Positions 25,505 through 32,910 are shown, numbered from the stretch's first letter. The stretch is DNA of 51,462 nucleotides from Pseudoalteromonas rhizosphaerae (GCF_902498845.1 NZ_CABVLM010000022.1:1-51462), one strand, 5' to 3'. Notes: generated by a model from the sequence alone, not told the origin. Numbers and translations are program-made.

Positions 25505-26148
25505 TGGCATCACCCAGCAATCACCAAAGCAAAAGCCGCAAATCAACCCGCGACACCACCCAAACACCGCCATGGTTATTTGCCGCGCTTAACAGCAAAT
25601 ACAATTACGTATTAGACGCTGCAGCAACCAACAAATCAGCCCTGTGCGAGCGCTTTTACACGCCCCGCAACAACGCCCTAAAAAAAGACTGGTCAGCCGA
25701 TATCAGCCTATTTTTAGACGCGCCAAATTCAACCCCTGCCACCTGGTTAAACCCACCGTACAGCAAAATACTACCGTGGGTTGATAAAGTCATAGAGCAA
25801 CAGCACAAAGGCGTATTAACCACATTGCTAGTACCGCGCGACAACCGCACCGAATGGTGGCCCGCAGCAAGCGCCAGTAAAATAATAGACATTGTCGGCT
25901 ACTACGAGCAGCTAGGTACCTACAAAAGCGGCCCCAAAAAAGGCCAGCCAAAACAAAAATGGCGCAGTGGTGGCATTCGCTTTATCGACTCAAAAACAGG
26001 TAAAGAACTCCCCGCAGAGCTAAACAAACCCATGTGCATAATCGAATTTAATCCGCACCAAATCGGCCAACCCTGCCAGTACGCCACCATCGCAAAAAAC
26101 GTACTCATGGCCCTTGGCCAACAAGCCCTAAACCAACAAACAAATTAA
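25504..26148 (+). CDS. Phage DNA N6-adenine methyltransferase (Dam-like)
   Basis: The 214-residue product from the ATG at 25504, which overlaps the preceding stop. Motifs: TPPWLFAALN at 21-30, VLDAAATNKSALC at ~36-48, catalytic WLNPPYSKILPWV at 81-93, LLVPRDNRTEWW. This is the compact phage Dam family (DNA_N-6-adenine-Mtfase). It could methylate GATC, and GATC heptamers occur in the P1-like origin near 39033-39050, so it may influence replication timing (inference). Confidence 0.92.
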   Translation: MASPSNHQSKSRKSTRDTTQTPPWLFAALNSKYNYVLDAAATNKSALCERFYTPRNNALKKDWSADISLFLDAPNSTPATWLNPPYSKILPWVDKVIEQQHKGVLTTLLVPRDNRTEWWPAASASKIIDIVGYYEQLGTYKSGPKKGQPKQKWRSGGIRFIDSKTGKELPAELNKPMCIIEFNPHQIGQPCQYATIAKNVLMALGQQALNQQTN

Positions 26149-26161
26149 ACGAGTGATCACA

Positions 26162-27049
26162 ATGACAGCATTAAAAGCAGTAGCCCAAACCAACGAACAG
26201 CCCGAATTACATTCAAGTGACCTGCTCACCGACTTTGTTAACTTATACAACGCCGAGCAAGCGCAGCACGAACAGCGCGAGCAAATCCATGCGCTGTTTA
26301 AGCACAACACCCAAGGCGAAATAGCCATATTAAAATCACAGCTAGAGGCCGAAAAACGCCTAACAGCCAACCAAAACGAGCAATTGCTAGAGCAAAGCGA
26401 CGACCTAAAACGCGCCGCAGAGGCCATTGCTAACGCGCAAAAATTAGCAAACAACACCACAGCCCAGCAAGCCACTATCGCCACCTTGCAAAGCCAACTA
26501 AAAGCCGCGCAGCAAAGCATTCGTGAGTTAAACCAGCTCAATCCAAAAAAACTAAAAGAGCAAAACAAACGCCAAAAAGAGGCCAACGAAAAAGCCCAAG
26601 CGCGCAACGCCAAATTAGAGCTTGAAGCCAAAGAATACCGTAAAGAAATAGCCGCCCTTAAAAACGCAGTTAACCAATCAAGCAACTTACTCATTGAGCA
26701 AAAACGCATTATTGAGCACAACACAGGCGCAGGCCTATACCACAAAGGCAAAGACCACCTAATCATTTGGCCGCAAAAAACCAAAATTGAGCGCCCTGAC
26801 GGCTCACTGTTTGAAGGTAGATCACTGTTATACCTACACCAATCAGGGCGAGGCGGACTAATAACCTACGACCCAGAAACAGGCGCACAACTATGCGCAG
26901 CCCCAAAAGGCGGCTTGCGTTTATCAGACGACACAATCGACTTTGCCAAAAACTGGTTATTTAAAGTCAACGAACAGCAACACGGCATTATCCACGACAC
27001 CGACATGATCCCCGTCAACCACAACCCAGACCTGCAACCGGCTAAATGA
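26162..27049 (+). CDS. Long coiled-coil phage protein
   Basis: A 295-residue product. Residues ~40-190 form a near-continuous, Gln/Ala/Lys/Glu-rich coiled coil (LKSQLEAEKRLTANQNEQLL); a small C-terminal globular part follows (YHKGKDHLIIWPQKTKIERP). No enzymatic motif. The last six residues (DLQPAK) and 27 bases of DNA at the gene end are repeated exactly at the end of the next gene. Confidence 0.72.
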   Translation: MTALKAVAQTNEQPELHSSDLLTDFVNLYNAEQAQHEQREQIHALFKHNTQGEIAILKSQLEAEKRLTANQNEQLLEQSDDLKRAAEAIANAQKLANNTTAQQATIATLQSQLKAAQQSIRELNQLNPKKLKEQNKRQKEANEKAQARNAKLELEAKEYRKEIAALKNAVNQSSNLLIEQKRIIEHNTGAGLYHKGKDHLIIWPQKTKIERPDGSLFEGRSLLYLHQSGRGGLITYDPETGAQLCAAPKGGLRLSDDTIDFAKNWLFKVNEQQHGIIHDTDMIPVNHNPDLQPAK

Positions 27050-27052
27050 GGA
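27026..27052 (+). repeat. 27-bp gene-end repeat, copy 1
   Basis: Covers the codons for DLQPAK, the stop and the following GAGGA ribosome site. An identical 27-bp copy lies at 27470-27496, at the end of the next gene. Confidence 0.9.
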
Positions 27053-27058
27053 ATTACC

Positions 27059-27493
27059 ATGTATACACGTACAACATTCAGAGCAAAATCAAAAGTAAAT
27101 TGCCGCCACATCAACATCAAAACAGGTGATTGGGTGTTTGGTTCATACATTGAAAACACCCTTGATGCCCCCTGTATTATTTTTGGTGATGGCGAACAAA
27201 TCGAAATAGACAAAGCCACATTAGGCCAATTTATTCATATCAACCATTATGGCAAACCCGTGTTTGAGCATGACTTAATTCAAGTTGATTACGTAGTACC
27301 AGAAGAGAGCGGATCAACTTATGGCATGGTTTACTTTTGCGATAACTCTTTCACATACCGCGTTAAAGATATATTTGGCGATAACGATCTGTTAAGCGAA
27401 ACAAGAAGCAGAGTATTGGGCAACAAATTCGATAGCCCTGATTTGTTTAATGATCTAGTGGATGTATTTCCAGACCTGCAACCGGCTAAATGA
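27059..27493 (+). CDS. YopX family protein
   Basis: A 144-residue protein with the YopX pattern: an opening FRAKSKVNCRHIN in place of 'FRAWD', W-(V)FGSYIENT, LGQFIHINHYGKPVFEHDLIQ in place of 'TGLKDKNGKEIYEGDIV', and a beta-rich tail. YopX proteins are common in phages and of unknown function, often in early gene clusters. Ends with the same DLQPAK as the gene before it. Confidence 0.78.
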   Translation: MYTRTTFRAKSKVNCRHINIKTGDWVFGSYIENTLDAPCIIFGDGEQIEIDKATLGQFIHINHYGKPVFEHDLIQVDYVVPEESGSTYGMVYFCDNSFTYRVKDIFGDNDLLSETRSRVLGNKFDSPDLFNDLVDVFPDLQPAK

Positions 27494-27496
27494 GGA
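27470..27496 (+). repeat. 27-bp gene-end repeat, copy 2
   Basis: Exact repeat of 27026-27052, again spanning gene end, stop and the next ribosome site. Suggests cassette exchange by homologous recombination at shared gene ends. Confidence 0.9.
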
Positions 27497-27504
27497 GCTG
27501 ACCA

Positions 27505-28272
27505 ATGAAATGGACCGAATCAACCGTAACAAAATTACTCATAAAAGACGTTGATGGGCTTGATCCTATCACCGTCTATATTGAAAACTACGCGCTTGGC
27601 CAAGGCAAATTAACCATCGTCATTTGTGGTGAGAGCTACTCAGCCCACTGGAATGCAATGGGCAGCAACACGCTTGAGCAATTTGTACTAAAAAGCGATA
27701 ACCACTACTTATCTAAAAACCTCGTTAGCCGAGCTAAACTAAGCGAGCCAGATTATGACGGCTTTATCATCAACATAAAAAAGCAGCTTATAGAGCAGCG
27801 CCGCCGTTGGGGCGGCACTAAAACAGGCATTCGTGAATTATGGAATAAGCTCAGCAAAATAGAGCCACAGGAAGAATATTTCAGCCGCTATAGAGCCGAT
27901 CACAACATACTTATCGAAGTCGCGGGGGATGAATGGTGGCACTCAATACCAGAGGTCGATTCATCGCTTTATAAATACCTATGCAAAATTTTAGACGCCC
28001 TAAAAGCGTGTTTAAGTGAGCGCGCAGGGGTATTAAAACCCTACCAAGTAGGCGAAAACGACATTGTACTGGCCTTTAATGAGCAAAGCGCCAAGCAAGT
28101 TTTATGTGACTATTGCGACTGGGATATTGATGATCCTTTTGATGTTGAAGACCTATCAAACCGTCTTGATATGAAATTTCAAGACGAAGAAGGCAACTTT
28201 CTTTACACCCTAAAAACCCTAATCGAGCAAGACCAAGATCAGGGCGAGCGCTACTTAACAGGGTGGGAATAA
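27505..28272 (+). CDS. Unknown phage protein, 255 residues
   Basis: Opens MKWTESTVTKLLIKDVDGLD and carries ITVYIENYALGQGKLTIVIC near residues 22-42, a pattern I have seen in uncharacterised enterophage and vibriophage early proteins. No catalytic motif. Soluble alpha/beta with a Trp-rich middle (GDEWWHSIPEV). Probably a conserved accessory early gene. Confidence 0.65.
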   Translation: MKWTESTVTKLLIKDVDGLDPITVYIENYALGQGKLTIVICGESYSAHWNAMGSNTLEQFVLKSDNHYLSKNLVSRAKLSEPDYDGFIINIKKQLIEQRRRWGGTKTGIRELWNKLSKIEPQEEYFSRYRADHNILIEVAGDEWWHSIPEVDSSLYKYLCKILDALKACLSERAGVLKPYQVGENDIVLAFNEQSAKQVLCDYCDWDIDDPFDVEDLSNRLDMKFQDEEGNFLYTLKTLIEQDQDQGERYLTGWE

Positions 28273-28275
28273 CCA

Positions 28276-28590
28276 ATGCCACAACCAACTAAACACGGTG
28301 AATATATCTTGCTGTATTGGGATGACAAAACCCACGAATACATACGTGGCCACGTAACCCAAGCAGAGGCGCAAAAGGTGCTTGATTTTGAGTGTGAAGA
28401 TTTAAAAGTCACCAGTATTCGTCATACCTATGCTTTTTGGGGTGTGGGAACTGACGAATGCGGCGAACCTTGCTCGGTATTTTACCCACGCGAAGAACCA
28501 GGGCGCGGGCGCTTTAAAGTTACCGAAGTTTCATTTCAAAAATCAGTATTGAAAGCCTGCATAAAGGAATATCTCAATGCAGCTACCTAA
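28276..28590 (+). CDS. Unknown 104-residue protein
   Basis: Beta-rich small protein (GEYILLYWDDKTHEYIRGH; RHTYAFWGVGTDECGEPC). Its end overlaps the next small gene by 14 bases. No family recognised. Confidence 0.58.
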   Translation: MPQPTKHGEYILLYWDDKTHEYIRGHVTQAEAQKVLDFECEDLKVTSIRHTYAFWGVGTDECGEPCSVFYPREEPGRGRFKVTEVSFQKSVLKACIKEYLNAAT

Positions 28591-28753
28591 CTCTATCGCA
28601 GCGGCCATACAAGTACACGGCATAAAGCCCGTTATTGGCGTATTGGCCCGCGCGTTAGTTTCACTGGCTCACGCCGCAGGCAACGACTTAGCGTTTAATT
28701 GTGATCTTGGCACAGTCATTATTGAACGCAAAACCATTAAAACAAACGACTAA
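28577..28753 (+). CDS. 58-residue protein, unknown
   Basis: ATG preceded by TAAAGGA. Reads MQLPNSIAAAIQVHGIKPVI, then GVLARALVSLAHAAGNDL, ending RKTIKTND. The mixed amphipathic sequence and the good ribosome site inside a tight operon support it. Unknown function. Confidence 0.55.
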   Translation: MQLPNSIAAAIQVHGIKPVIGVLARALVSLAHAAGNDLAFNCDLGTVIIERKTIKTND

Positions 28754-28762
28754 GGTGTAAAT

Positions 28763-28957
28763 ATGAACATAACCTTTAACGCCTTTAATAAAAGACGTGC
28801 AATGCGCGGTGGTGACGCTGCGGAATTTCTTATTAAAGACGAAAGCGGCGAATACTATTTGTGGATGACAAAGACCGACATAAAGCGCAACCTTAAATTA
28901 TTTCCTGAGTGTGCAGAAGAATTAAACAAAGGGCTTGCAGCGTATGGGAACAATTAA
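28763..28957 (+). CDS. 64-residue protein, unknown
   Basis: Reads MNITFNAFNKRRAMRGGDAA and EYYLWMTKTDIKRNLKLFPE. AGGTG upstream. Overlaps the next gene by 14 bases. No family recognised. Confidence 0.55.
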   Translation: MNITFNAFNKRRAMRGGDAAEFLIKDESGEYYLWMTKTDIKRNLKLFPECAEELNKGLAAYGNN

Positions 28958-29192
28958 AGTAAGCGGCGATGGTATGCGCCAAAACCAAACAAATGACTTA
29001 AACCGCTTACGCGAAGCAATAGTCACAATATTGGACGAACTCTACAGCTTCGATCAGCAAGAACTGATAGAAAGCTTTGATCAAGTAGCCTGCAACCAAA
29101 ATAGCTTTAACTGCATGTACAGCGATGATGACGAGAATTTTAACGACATAAGCGACCAGTACGAAGTTGAGCTAATCGGCGAGGATCACTAG
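28944..29192 (+). CDS. Acidic 82-residue protein, unknown
   Basis: Start taken at the ATG inside the preceding gene's end. The product is strongly acidic toward the C-terminus (CMYSDDDENFNDISDQYEVE), a composition seen in DNA-mimic proteins, though nothing more supports that. Last gene of the rightward operon. Confidence 0.55.
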   Translation: MGTIKVSGDGMRQNQTNDLNRLREAIVTILDELYSFDQQELIESFDQVACNQNSFNCMYSDDDENFNDISDQYEVELIGEDH

Positions 29193-29240
29193 CCACAATT
29201 GACAATGCGCCTTTAGCGCGGTGCAGTAAAACCACAATAA

Positions 29241-29265
29241 AAAACCCCGCTATTTGCGGGGTTTT
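29241..29265. terminator. Bidirectional terminator A flanking the cargo gene
   Basis: AAAACCCCGC-TATTT-GCGGGGTTTT. It ends the rightward early operon and the leftward cargo gene. The same hairpin occurs at 29787-29813. Confidence 0.9.
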
Positions 29266-29280
29266 GTTTTAACTATTTAA

Positions 29281-29697
29281 TCAGTATTCAAAATTCATTA
29301 CAACACACTGTGTTGCATGCGCTTGGGGGTGTGACGGGCCCATATTTATTACATAATGCCCCGTAGCTCCCGCAGGCAGTACCTCATACACTGTTTGTAC
29401 ATTGCGACCTAACACCGTATTACTTTTACTCAGTTCACTGCACCTAAAAGCAATATCTTTAATTTGCTTATCGCTATTGTTTGTAATAGTAAATTCAACA
29501 TTAAGCAGGCCACTGGCAAGCGTTTTTTGTTTAAACGTCAAATTAAGCGCCGAGCGTATTTTTTCAAATTGGCTAGGTTCCAGCGGTTGGTTTGACGCAG
29601 TCACCCCCCTATCAGGTAGTGTGCTGGCATACACCCCCAGCACAATCAAAATAAGCACTAACCATGTAAACAATGATGTTTTATTTTTTTCAGCCAT
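29281..29697 (-). CDS. Membrane-anchored cargo protein between identical terminators
   Basis: From the ATG at 29697 (AAGGAG 8 bases upstream) 138 residues: an N-terminal anchor (SLFTWLVLILIVLGVYAS) and an exported beta-sandwich-like domain (LLNVEFTITNNSDKQIKDIA, CSELSKSN, YEVLPAGATGHYVINMG) in the style of FxLYD-type domains. Two cysteines could pair. Facing the periplasm and carried as a terminator-bounded unit, it looks like a moron. Possible superinfection-exclusion or envelope function is inference. Confidence 0.68.
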   Translation of the reverse strand: MAEKNKTSLFTWLVLILIVLGVYASTLPDRGVTASNQPLEPSQFEKIRSALNLTFKQKTLASGLLNVEFTITNNSDKQIKDIAFRCSELSKSNTVLGRNVQTVYEVLPAGATGHYVINMGPSHPQAHATQCVVMNFEY

Positions 29698-29786
29698 CTG
29701 TTTCTCCTTGTATTTTGGCGTATTGATTCTAGCTAAAATACACGGCATTGACCATTGCTGACTTATTAAGGACCCAGCAAGCAATA

Positions 29787-29813
29787 AAAAACCCCGCTAT
29801 TTGCGGGGTTTTT
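29787..29813. terminator. Bidirectional terminator B flanking the cargo gene
   Basis: AAAAACCCCGC-TATTT-GCGGGGTTTTT, the same stem and loop as at 29241-29265. It ends the leftward operon starting near 31050. Confidence 0.9.
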
Positions 29814-29822
29814 ATATAACAA

Positions 29823-30083
29823 TTATGAGTAGTAGTTAATTATTGCGTGTTGTATTTCTCGTACTTCTTCAAAAAATGCGTCAGATATGCCGTCAAGATT
29901 ATCTAACGGGTCATTTTCTGACAATAAATAATCAGTTAATTCTTCACGGTCAAAATCATTATTTGAAACGTGCTCTAGTGATGAATTTAAAGATTCAATT
30001 ACTTCTAAAACAGCTTCATGATTAAAATCTTCATAACCAAGGTACGCTTCAAGTTGTTTAATTTGAGTTTGTAAGTTTTTCAT
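29823..30083 (-). CDS. Acidic 86-residue protein, unknown
   Basis: Helical and very acidic (EDFNHEAVLEVIESLNSSLE, NDPLDNLDGISDAFFEEVRE). Its ATG overlaps the stop of the upstream gene by 4 bases and is preceded by GATAGGTGA, a block repeated before the gene at 30995. Charge suggests a possible DNA mimic or chaperone-like partner; not provable here. Confidence 0.55.
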   Translation of the reverse strand: MKNLQTQIKQLEAYLGYEDFNHEAVLEVIESLNSSLEHVSNNDFDREELTDYLLSENDPLDNLDGISDAFFEEVREIQHAIINYYS

Positions 30084-30334
30084 ATGTCACCTATCTTTTC
30101 GTGAATTGAGTTAGCGCCCTTTACCCTAACCTCTAGCAGCTCAAATGCCTTAATCAACGCGGCTTCGCGGGTGCCGCCAAAACGGCTTATAACCGCATCA
30201 ATGGCCGATTTTTTATCTGCAGCGCTGCATTGCTCGCTATCACTAAAGCGAACCGCGCTAAAAGTAGGTGTGCCTTTACGCTTAGCGCTGCGCTTTTGCT
30301 CAGCGCGTTGCTGGGGAGTTAGTTTATCAGTCAT
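30080..30334 (-). CDS. Small basic/acidic protein, possible ribbon-helix-helix type
   Basis: An 84-residue product: basic N-terminus (TPQQRAEQKRSAKRKGTPTF) then a helical segment (KKSAIDAVISRFGGTREAAL). Its 3' end exists a second time as a truncated remnant at about 31020-31043. Unknown. Confidence 0.52.
   Translation of the reverse strand: MTDKLTPQQRAEQKRSAKRKGTPTFSAVRFSDSEQCSAADKKSAIDAVISRFGGTREAALIKAFELLEVRVKGANSIHEKIGDI
30081..30134 (-). repeat. Gene-junction repeat, copy 1 (intact)
   Basis: Encodes the last codons of the 84-residue gene (VRVKGAN...), the ribosome site and the next ATG. Nearly the same block occurs at 30993-31042. Confidence 0.75.
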
Positions 30335-30555
30335 GCTTTTCCGCCGAACTCTAAGGGCACTATAGCCATCACGTTCTTATCTGCGATTATGATCGCATCT
30401 TCACCCATGGCTAATTCTACCGCTTTAGCCGCTGCCGCGCCCTCCCCTCTACCGCATTCGCATTGGTAGACTCGTTGGCCAGTTCGCTTAACAGTTGCTT
30501 TATAGCGACCCTTCATTGATGGGTATTCTGTGATTGTTATGATTGTTCTGCTCAT
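30331..30555 (-). CDS. 74-residue protein, unknown
   Basis: Small alpha/beta protein (TIITITEYPSMKGRYKATVK; YQCECGRGEGAAAAKAVELA). Overlaps both neighbours by 4 bases, so it is part of a translationally coupled operon. No family recognised. Confidence 0.55.
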   Translation of the reverse strand: MSRTIITITEYPSMKGRYKATVKRTGQRVYQCECGRGEGAAAAKAVELAMGEDAIIIADKNVMAIVPLEFGGKA

Positions 30556-30995
30556 GCTTTATTGCTCGTTAAAACTTGCATTACTTCGTTATAAATTCTT
30601 GGCGGCAGCGGCTTGTCACTTAGACTTGTATCAATAATTTTTATGATATGATCTTGAGTTCCGCTGTTTGCGCGTTTATTAATTGAAAATGTGACAACTT
30701 TGTTGAAATCCTTTAATTCCACGCGATACATTTCACCATCTTTCGCGTTCGCCAAAATCCCGGCTTTATACTCAATGTCAGCGGGGAAAAGAACCGGATA
30801 CTTCTCTTTTGCCTGCTCTTCTGTGAAAGCCCTTAGATTAGTTCCGTCCTCCAGACAATCTTTATCGCTTATATATTTTTTTGCATCCTCCAAAGAATCA
30901 AGCGTTAACTCAATTTTTGGGGTAATTGAGCTATAAGCATCAATCACAAAAGCTTTTTCTGATTTTAATTTTTTAGTATCGAATGCTTTGCTCAT
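30552..30995 (-). CDS. 147-residue protein, unknown
   Basis: Alpha/beta protein (KAFVIDAYSSITPKIELTLD; YRVELKDFNKVVTFSINKRA). First gene of a four-gene coupled operon driven by the promoter at 31050-31078. The ATG is preceded by GATAGGTGA. No family recognised. Confidence 0.57.
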   Translation of the reverse strand: MSKAFDTKKLKSEKAFVIDAYSSITPKIELTLDSLEDAKKYISDKDCLEDGTNLRAFTEEQAKEKYPVLFPADIEYKAGILANAKDGEMYRVELKDFNKVVTFSINKRANSGTQDHIIKIIDTSLSDKPLPPRIYNEVMQVLTSNKA

Positions 30996-31042
30996 AAGTC
31001 ACCTATCTTTTTACTTTGTTAGCGCCCTTTGCCCTAACCTCT
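30993..31042 (-). repeat. Gene-junction repeat, copy 2 (remnant of an upstream gene end)
   Basis: Matches 30081-30134 except for a short deletion and scattered changes. It reads EVRAKGAN then stops; the body of that gene is missing. A scar of a duplicated and then deleted or exchanged gene cassette. Confidence 0.7.
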
Positions 31043-31049
31043 GAAACTA

Positions 31050-31078
31050 ATATTAATATGGGTGCGCCCACATTGCAA
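31050..31078 (-). promoter_or_regulatory. Promoter of the 30995-29823 operon
   Basis: Minus strand TTGCAA (31073-31078), 17-base spacer, TAATAT (31050-31055). The spacer holds the palindrome GGGTGCGCCC, a possible operator. Confidence 0.6.
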
Positions 31079-31116
31079 GCATTTCAATGAAAATAATTTA
31101 ATTTATTTTTAAACGC

Positions 31117-31150
31117 AAAAAAGCCCCGCCATAAATGAAGGGGCTTTTTT
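31117..31150. terminator. Bidirectional terminator
   Basis: AAAAAAGCCCC pairs with GGGGCTTTTTT around a 12-base loop. It can end the small gene at 31300-31509 and insulates the operon promoter. The stretch 31151-31299 is AT-rich and holds only a small dyad CTGCC-TGTGC-GGCAG; no gene seen there. Confidence 0.82.
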
Positions 31151-31299
31151 CTGCTTGTTCAGCAGTTAACAATAAATATGCTTATTCAGCATTTCACAGT
31201 AAATAAACATCTTTCTAAGCTGCCTGTGCGGCAGTGAAACTAAACAATAGCGCACGCTTATTATTTATGCAACAAAATAACAAGCGCATTTAAAAAACA

Positions 31300-31509
31300 T
31301 TAAAAATCGGTTAAATCTTCAAAGTCATCAAAAATAAATTTTTCACGTACTGCGATCACACTTAGCACCACCTGCATTTCTTGCTTGCCGACAAGTATGC
31401 GCCCTAGGCTTACCTCGTTGTCAGCGTAATCACTTTCTAAAATTTCAACAATTAAATTGTCTATATTATCGACTGCGGTTGCAGCCACTTCTTGTGCGCC
31501 TGTTGCCAT
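31300..31509 (-). CDS. Acidic 69-residue protein next to the par locus
   Basis: From the ATG at 31509 (GGCGG upstream): MATGAQEVAATAVDNIDNLI, ending EKFIFDDFEDLTDF. Acidic, helical then beta. Divergent from parA with the 11-bp repeat array between them, so the two may share control. No family recognised. Confidence 0.57.
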   Translation of the reverse strand: MATGAQEVAATAVDNIDNLIVEILESDYADNEVSLGRILVGKQEMQVVLSVIAVREKFIFDDFEDLTDF

Positions 31510-31577
31510 AAAAAATCCGCCTTGTTTTTTAATTAAGTGCAATTACTTTAGCAGTGAAATAATGTTAGGTAAAGTTA

Positions 31578-31654
31578 TTTTGATATGCTTTTGATATATT
31601 TTTAATATACTTTGGATATCCTTTAAATATTATTTGCATATTAAATATATATGT
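31578..31654 (+). repeat. 11-bp phased array upstream of parA (candidate parS/operator)
   Basis: Seven consecutive 11-bp units with ATAT at positions 6-9: TTTTGATATGC, TTTTGATATAT, TTTTAATATAC, TTTGGATATCC, TTTAAATATTA, TTTGCATATTA and a degenerate AATATATATGT. One unit per helical turn puts the same face in line. It lies 35-111 bases before parA, where type Ib partition loci keep their centromere and autoregulatory operator. Confidence 0.72.
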
Positions 31655-31688
31655 AATACATTTAACGCACACAACAGGAGCAAAGCGT

Positions 31689-32324
31689 ATGATCATTGTA
31701 TTAGCACACGACAAAGGTGGGGTTGGCAAAACCACCACTGCTTTAAATTTAGCCGAAATACTAAAACCGGACATCATAATAGACCAAGATACACACAATA
31801 ACTTGGTCATTCTTAATCAGCTGCGCGATGAAAAAGACCAGCTAAATGTATTGAGCAATCTAAATAAAAGCGAACTAATTAACGCGCTGTCTAAAAGCGC
31901 ACAGGGCCAATTAATTTTAGTGGATTGCGGCGGCTTTGATTCTGAGTTGAACCGCATAGCGATTGCGGCCAGTGACATGACCATAGTACCCGCGAATGAC
32001 GACATCAACGAAGTAGTCGGCCTCAAGCGCTTTAATAAAACGCTTGAGCAAATAAGCAACGACATGGGCGAAAAAATCACTGGGCACGTTATGTTTACCC
32101 GCGTACACCCAAGCCGTAAAAAGTTTACCGACGTTGAAAGCTTTATAAATAACAGCGATAACCTGGCACGATTGCAAACCGTTATTCCAACCCGCAAATG
32201 GCATGCAATGGCCGCATTGGATGGTTACGGCGTAACCAACCACAAAAAAACCAAATACAGCGATGCAGCGCGCGAAGTGACCGCATTAGCAACCGAAATT
32301 AAAACCCGATTAAACATTAAGTAA
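31689..32324 (+). CDS. parA: ParA partition ATPase, small type Ib
   Basis: A 211-residue protein with a deviant Walker A KGGVGKTT at 9-16, DQDTHNN (A'), and Walker B LILVDCGG around 75-82. It lacks the N-terminal HTH of type Ia ParA, so operator binding is left to the partner. AGGAG upstream. It would move the circular prophage to daughter cells. Confidence 0.94.
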   Translation: MIIVLAHDKGGVGKTTTALNLAEILKPDIIIDQDTHNNLVILNQLRDEKDQLNVLSNLNKSELINALSKSAQGQLILVDCGGFDSELNRIAIAASDMTIVPANDDINEVVGLKRFNKTLEQISNDMGEKITGHVMFTRVHPSRKKFTDVESFINNSDNLARLQTVIPTRKWHAMAALDGYGVTNHKKTKYSDAAREVTALATEIKTRLNIK

Positions 32325-32333
32325 GGTAAACAC

Positions 32334-32561
32334 ATGGTCGATAAATTTAGCAAACTTAACAGCATTGGTAACAATGCCGCACTGAGCGAACAAAGCGAAA
32401 GTGATGCACTGATAACAAAAAAGAAATTAGTCAGTAATTTACCCGTTAAAGCAGAGGAACGCTTTAACGCATTAAAAAAGGCAGGCAAAGTCAGTGGTTC
32501 ATTTAACGCTTACATAGTGCAAGCCACGTTAAACAATTTGGATAGCGACGAAAATAAATGA
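32334..32561 (+). CDS. Small partition partner (ParG/ParB-like centromere-binding protein)
   Basis: A 75-residue product 9 bases after parA. A flexible N-terminus (SKLNSIGNNAALSEQSESDA) is followed by a short strand-helix-helix region (KKLVSNLPVKAEERFNALKK, GSFNAYIVQATLNNL) compatible with a ribbon-helix-helix fold. Order, size and layout match type Ib partition partners. Sequence identity to a named family was not recognised. Confidence 0.75.
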   Translation: MVDKFSKLNSIGNNAALSEQSESDALITKKKLVSNLPVKAEERFNALKKAGKVSGSFNAYIVQATLNNLDSDENK

Positions 32562-32627
32562 GTTAAAGAGTAAGCCGGTGAACTTCGACCCCCACCGGCT
32601 ACGCAACACTAAAAGAGGAAACTTAAA

Positions 32628-32768
32628 ATGTCACAGCAACAATATACAGCAATACAAAAAATGCGTCTAATAGATTTAGTGACCTTACCAGCCCATATAT
32701 TACACGCGTGGTTGCGAACTAAGCCGCTTTGGATGCAGCAGGCGTTAGCTGCTCCCCCAAATCATTAG
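32628..32768 (+). CDS. 46-residue ORF after the par operon
   Basis: AGAGGAAACTTAAA precedes the ATG. Reads MSQQQYTAIQKMRLIDLVTL, then PAHILHAWLRTKPLWMQQAL, ending AAPPNH. It overlaps the next, convergent gene by 50 bases. A small dyad (AGCCGGTG/CACCGGCT) lies just upstream. Real or not is uncertain. Confidence 0.4.
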   Translation: MSQQQYTAIQKMRLIDLVTLPAHILHAWLRTKPLWMQQALAAPPNH

Positions 32769-32910
32769 CACTACTGCGCAGCAGGTTTACGATCTGTGTG
32801 GCTAATACATTAGCATGCGGATCGTCCTCCGTTCCACGCGCCAGCATTATTGCTAAAGAATAGGCTGTATTTACGCCATCAACAGCAGTTTTTATTTTTT
32901 TATTATCCAT
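32719..32910 (-). CDS. 63-residue protein, unknown
   Basis: ATG with AGGA 8 bases upstream. Helical product (KTAVDGVNTAYSLAIMLARG; VLATQIVNLLRSSANDLGEQ) resembling short plasmid/phage proteins of unknown function. Divergent from the CI-type HTH gene. Confidence 0.52.
   Translation of the reverse strand: MDNKKIKTAVDGVNTAYSLAIMLARGTEDDPHANVLATQIVNLLRSSANDLGEQLTPAASKAA

Noticed and set aside
26128..26784. Long antisense frame (218 codons) opposite the coiled-coil gene
   Set aside because: Low-complexity Cys/Ser/Phe/Leu sequence produced by the Gln/Ala/Lys codons of the real gene on the plus strand.
30331..30995. Toxin-antitoxin pair in the four-gene operon
   Set aside because: Tight gene overlap is suggestive, but no toxin fold or antitoxin DNA-binding motif could be recognised in the two proteins.
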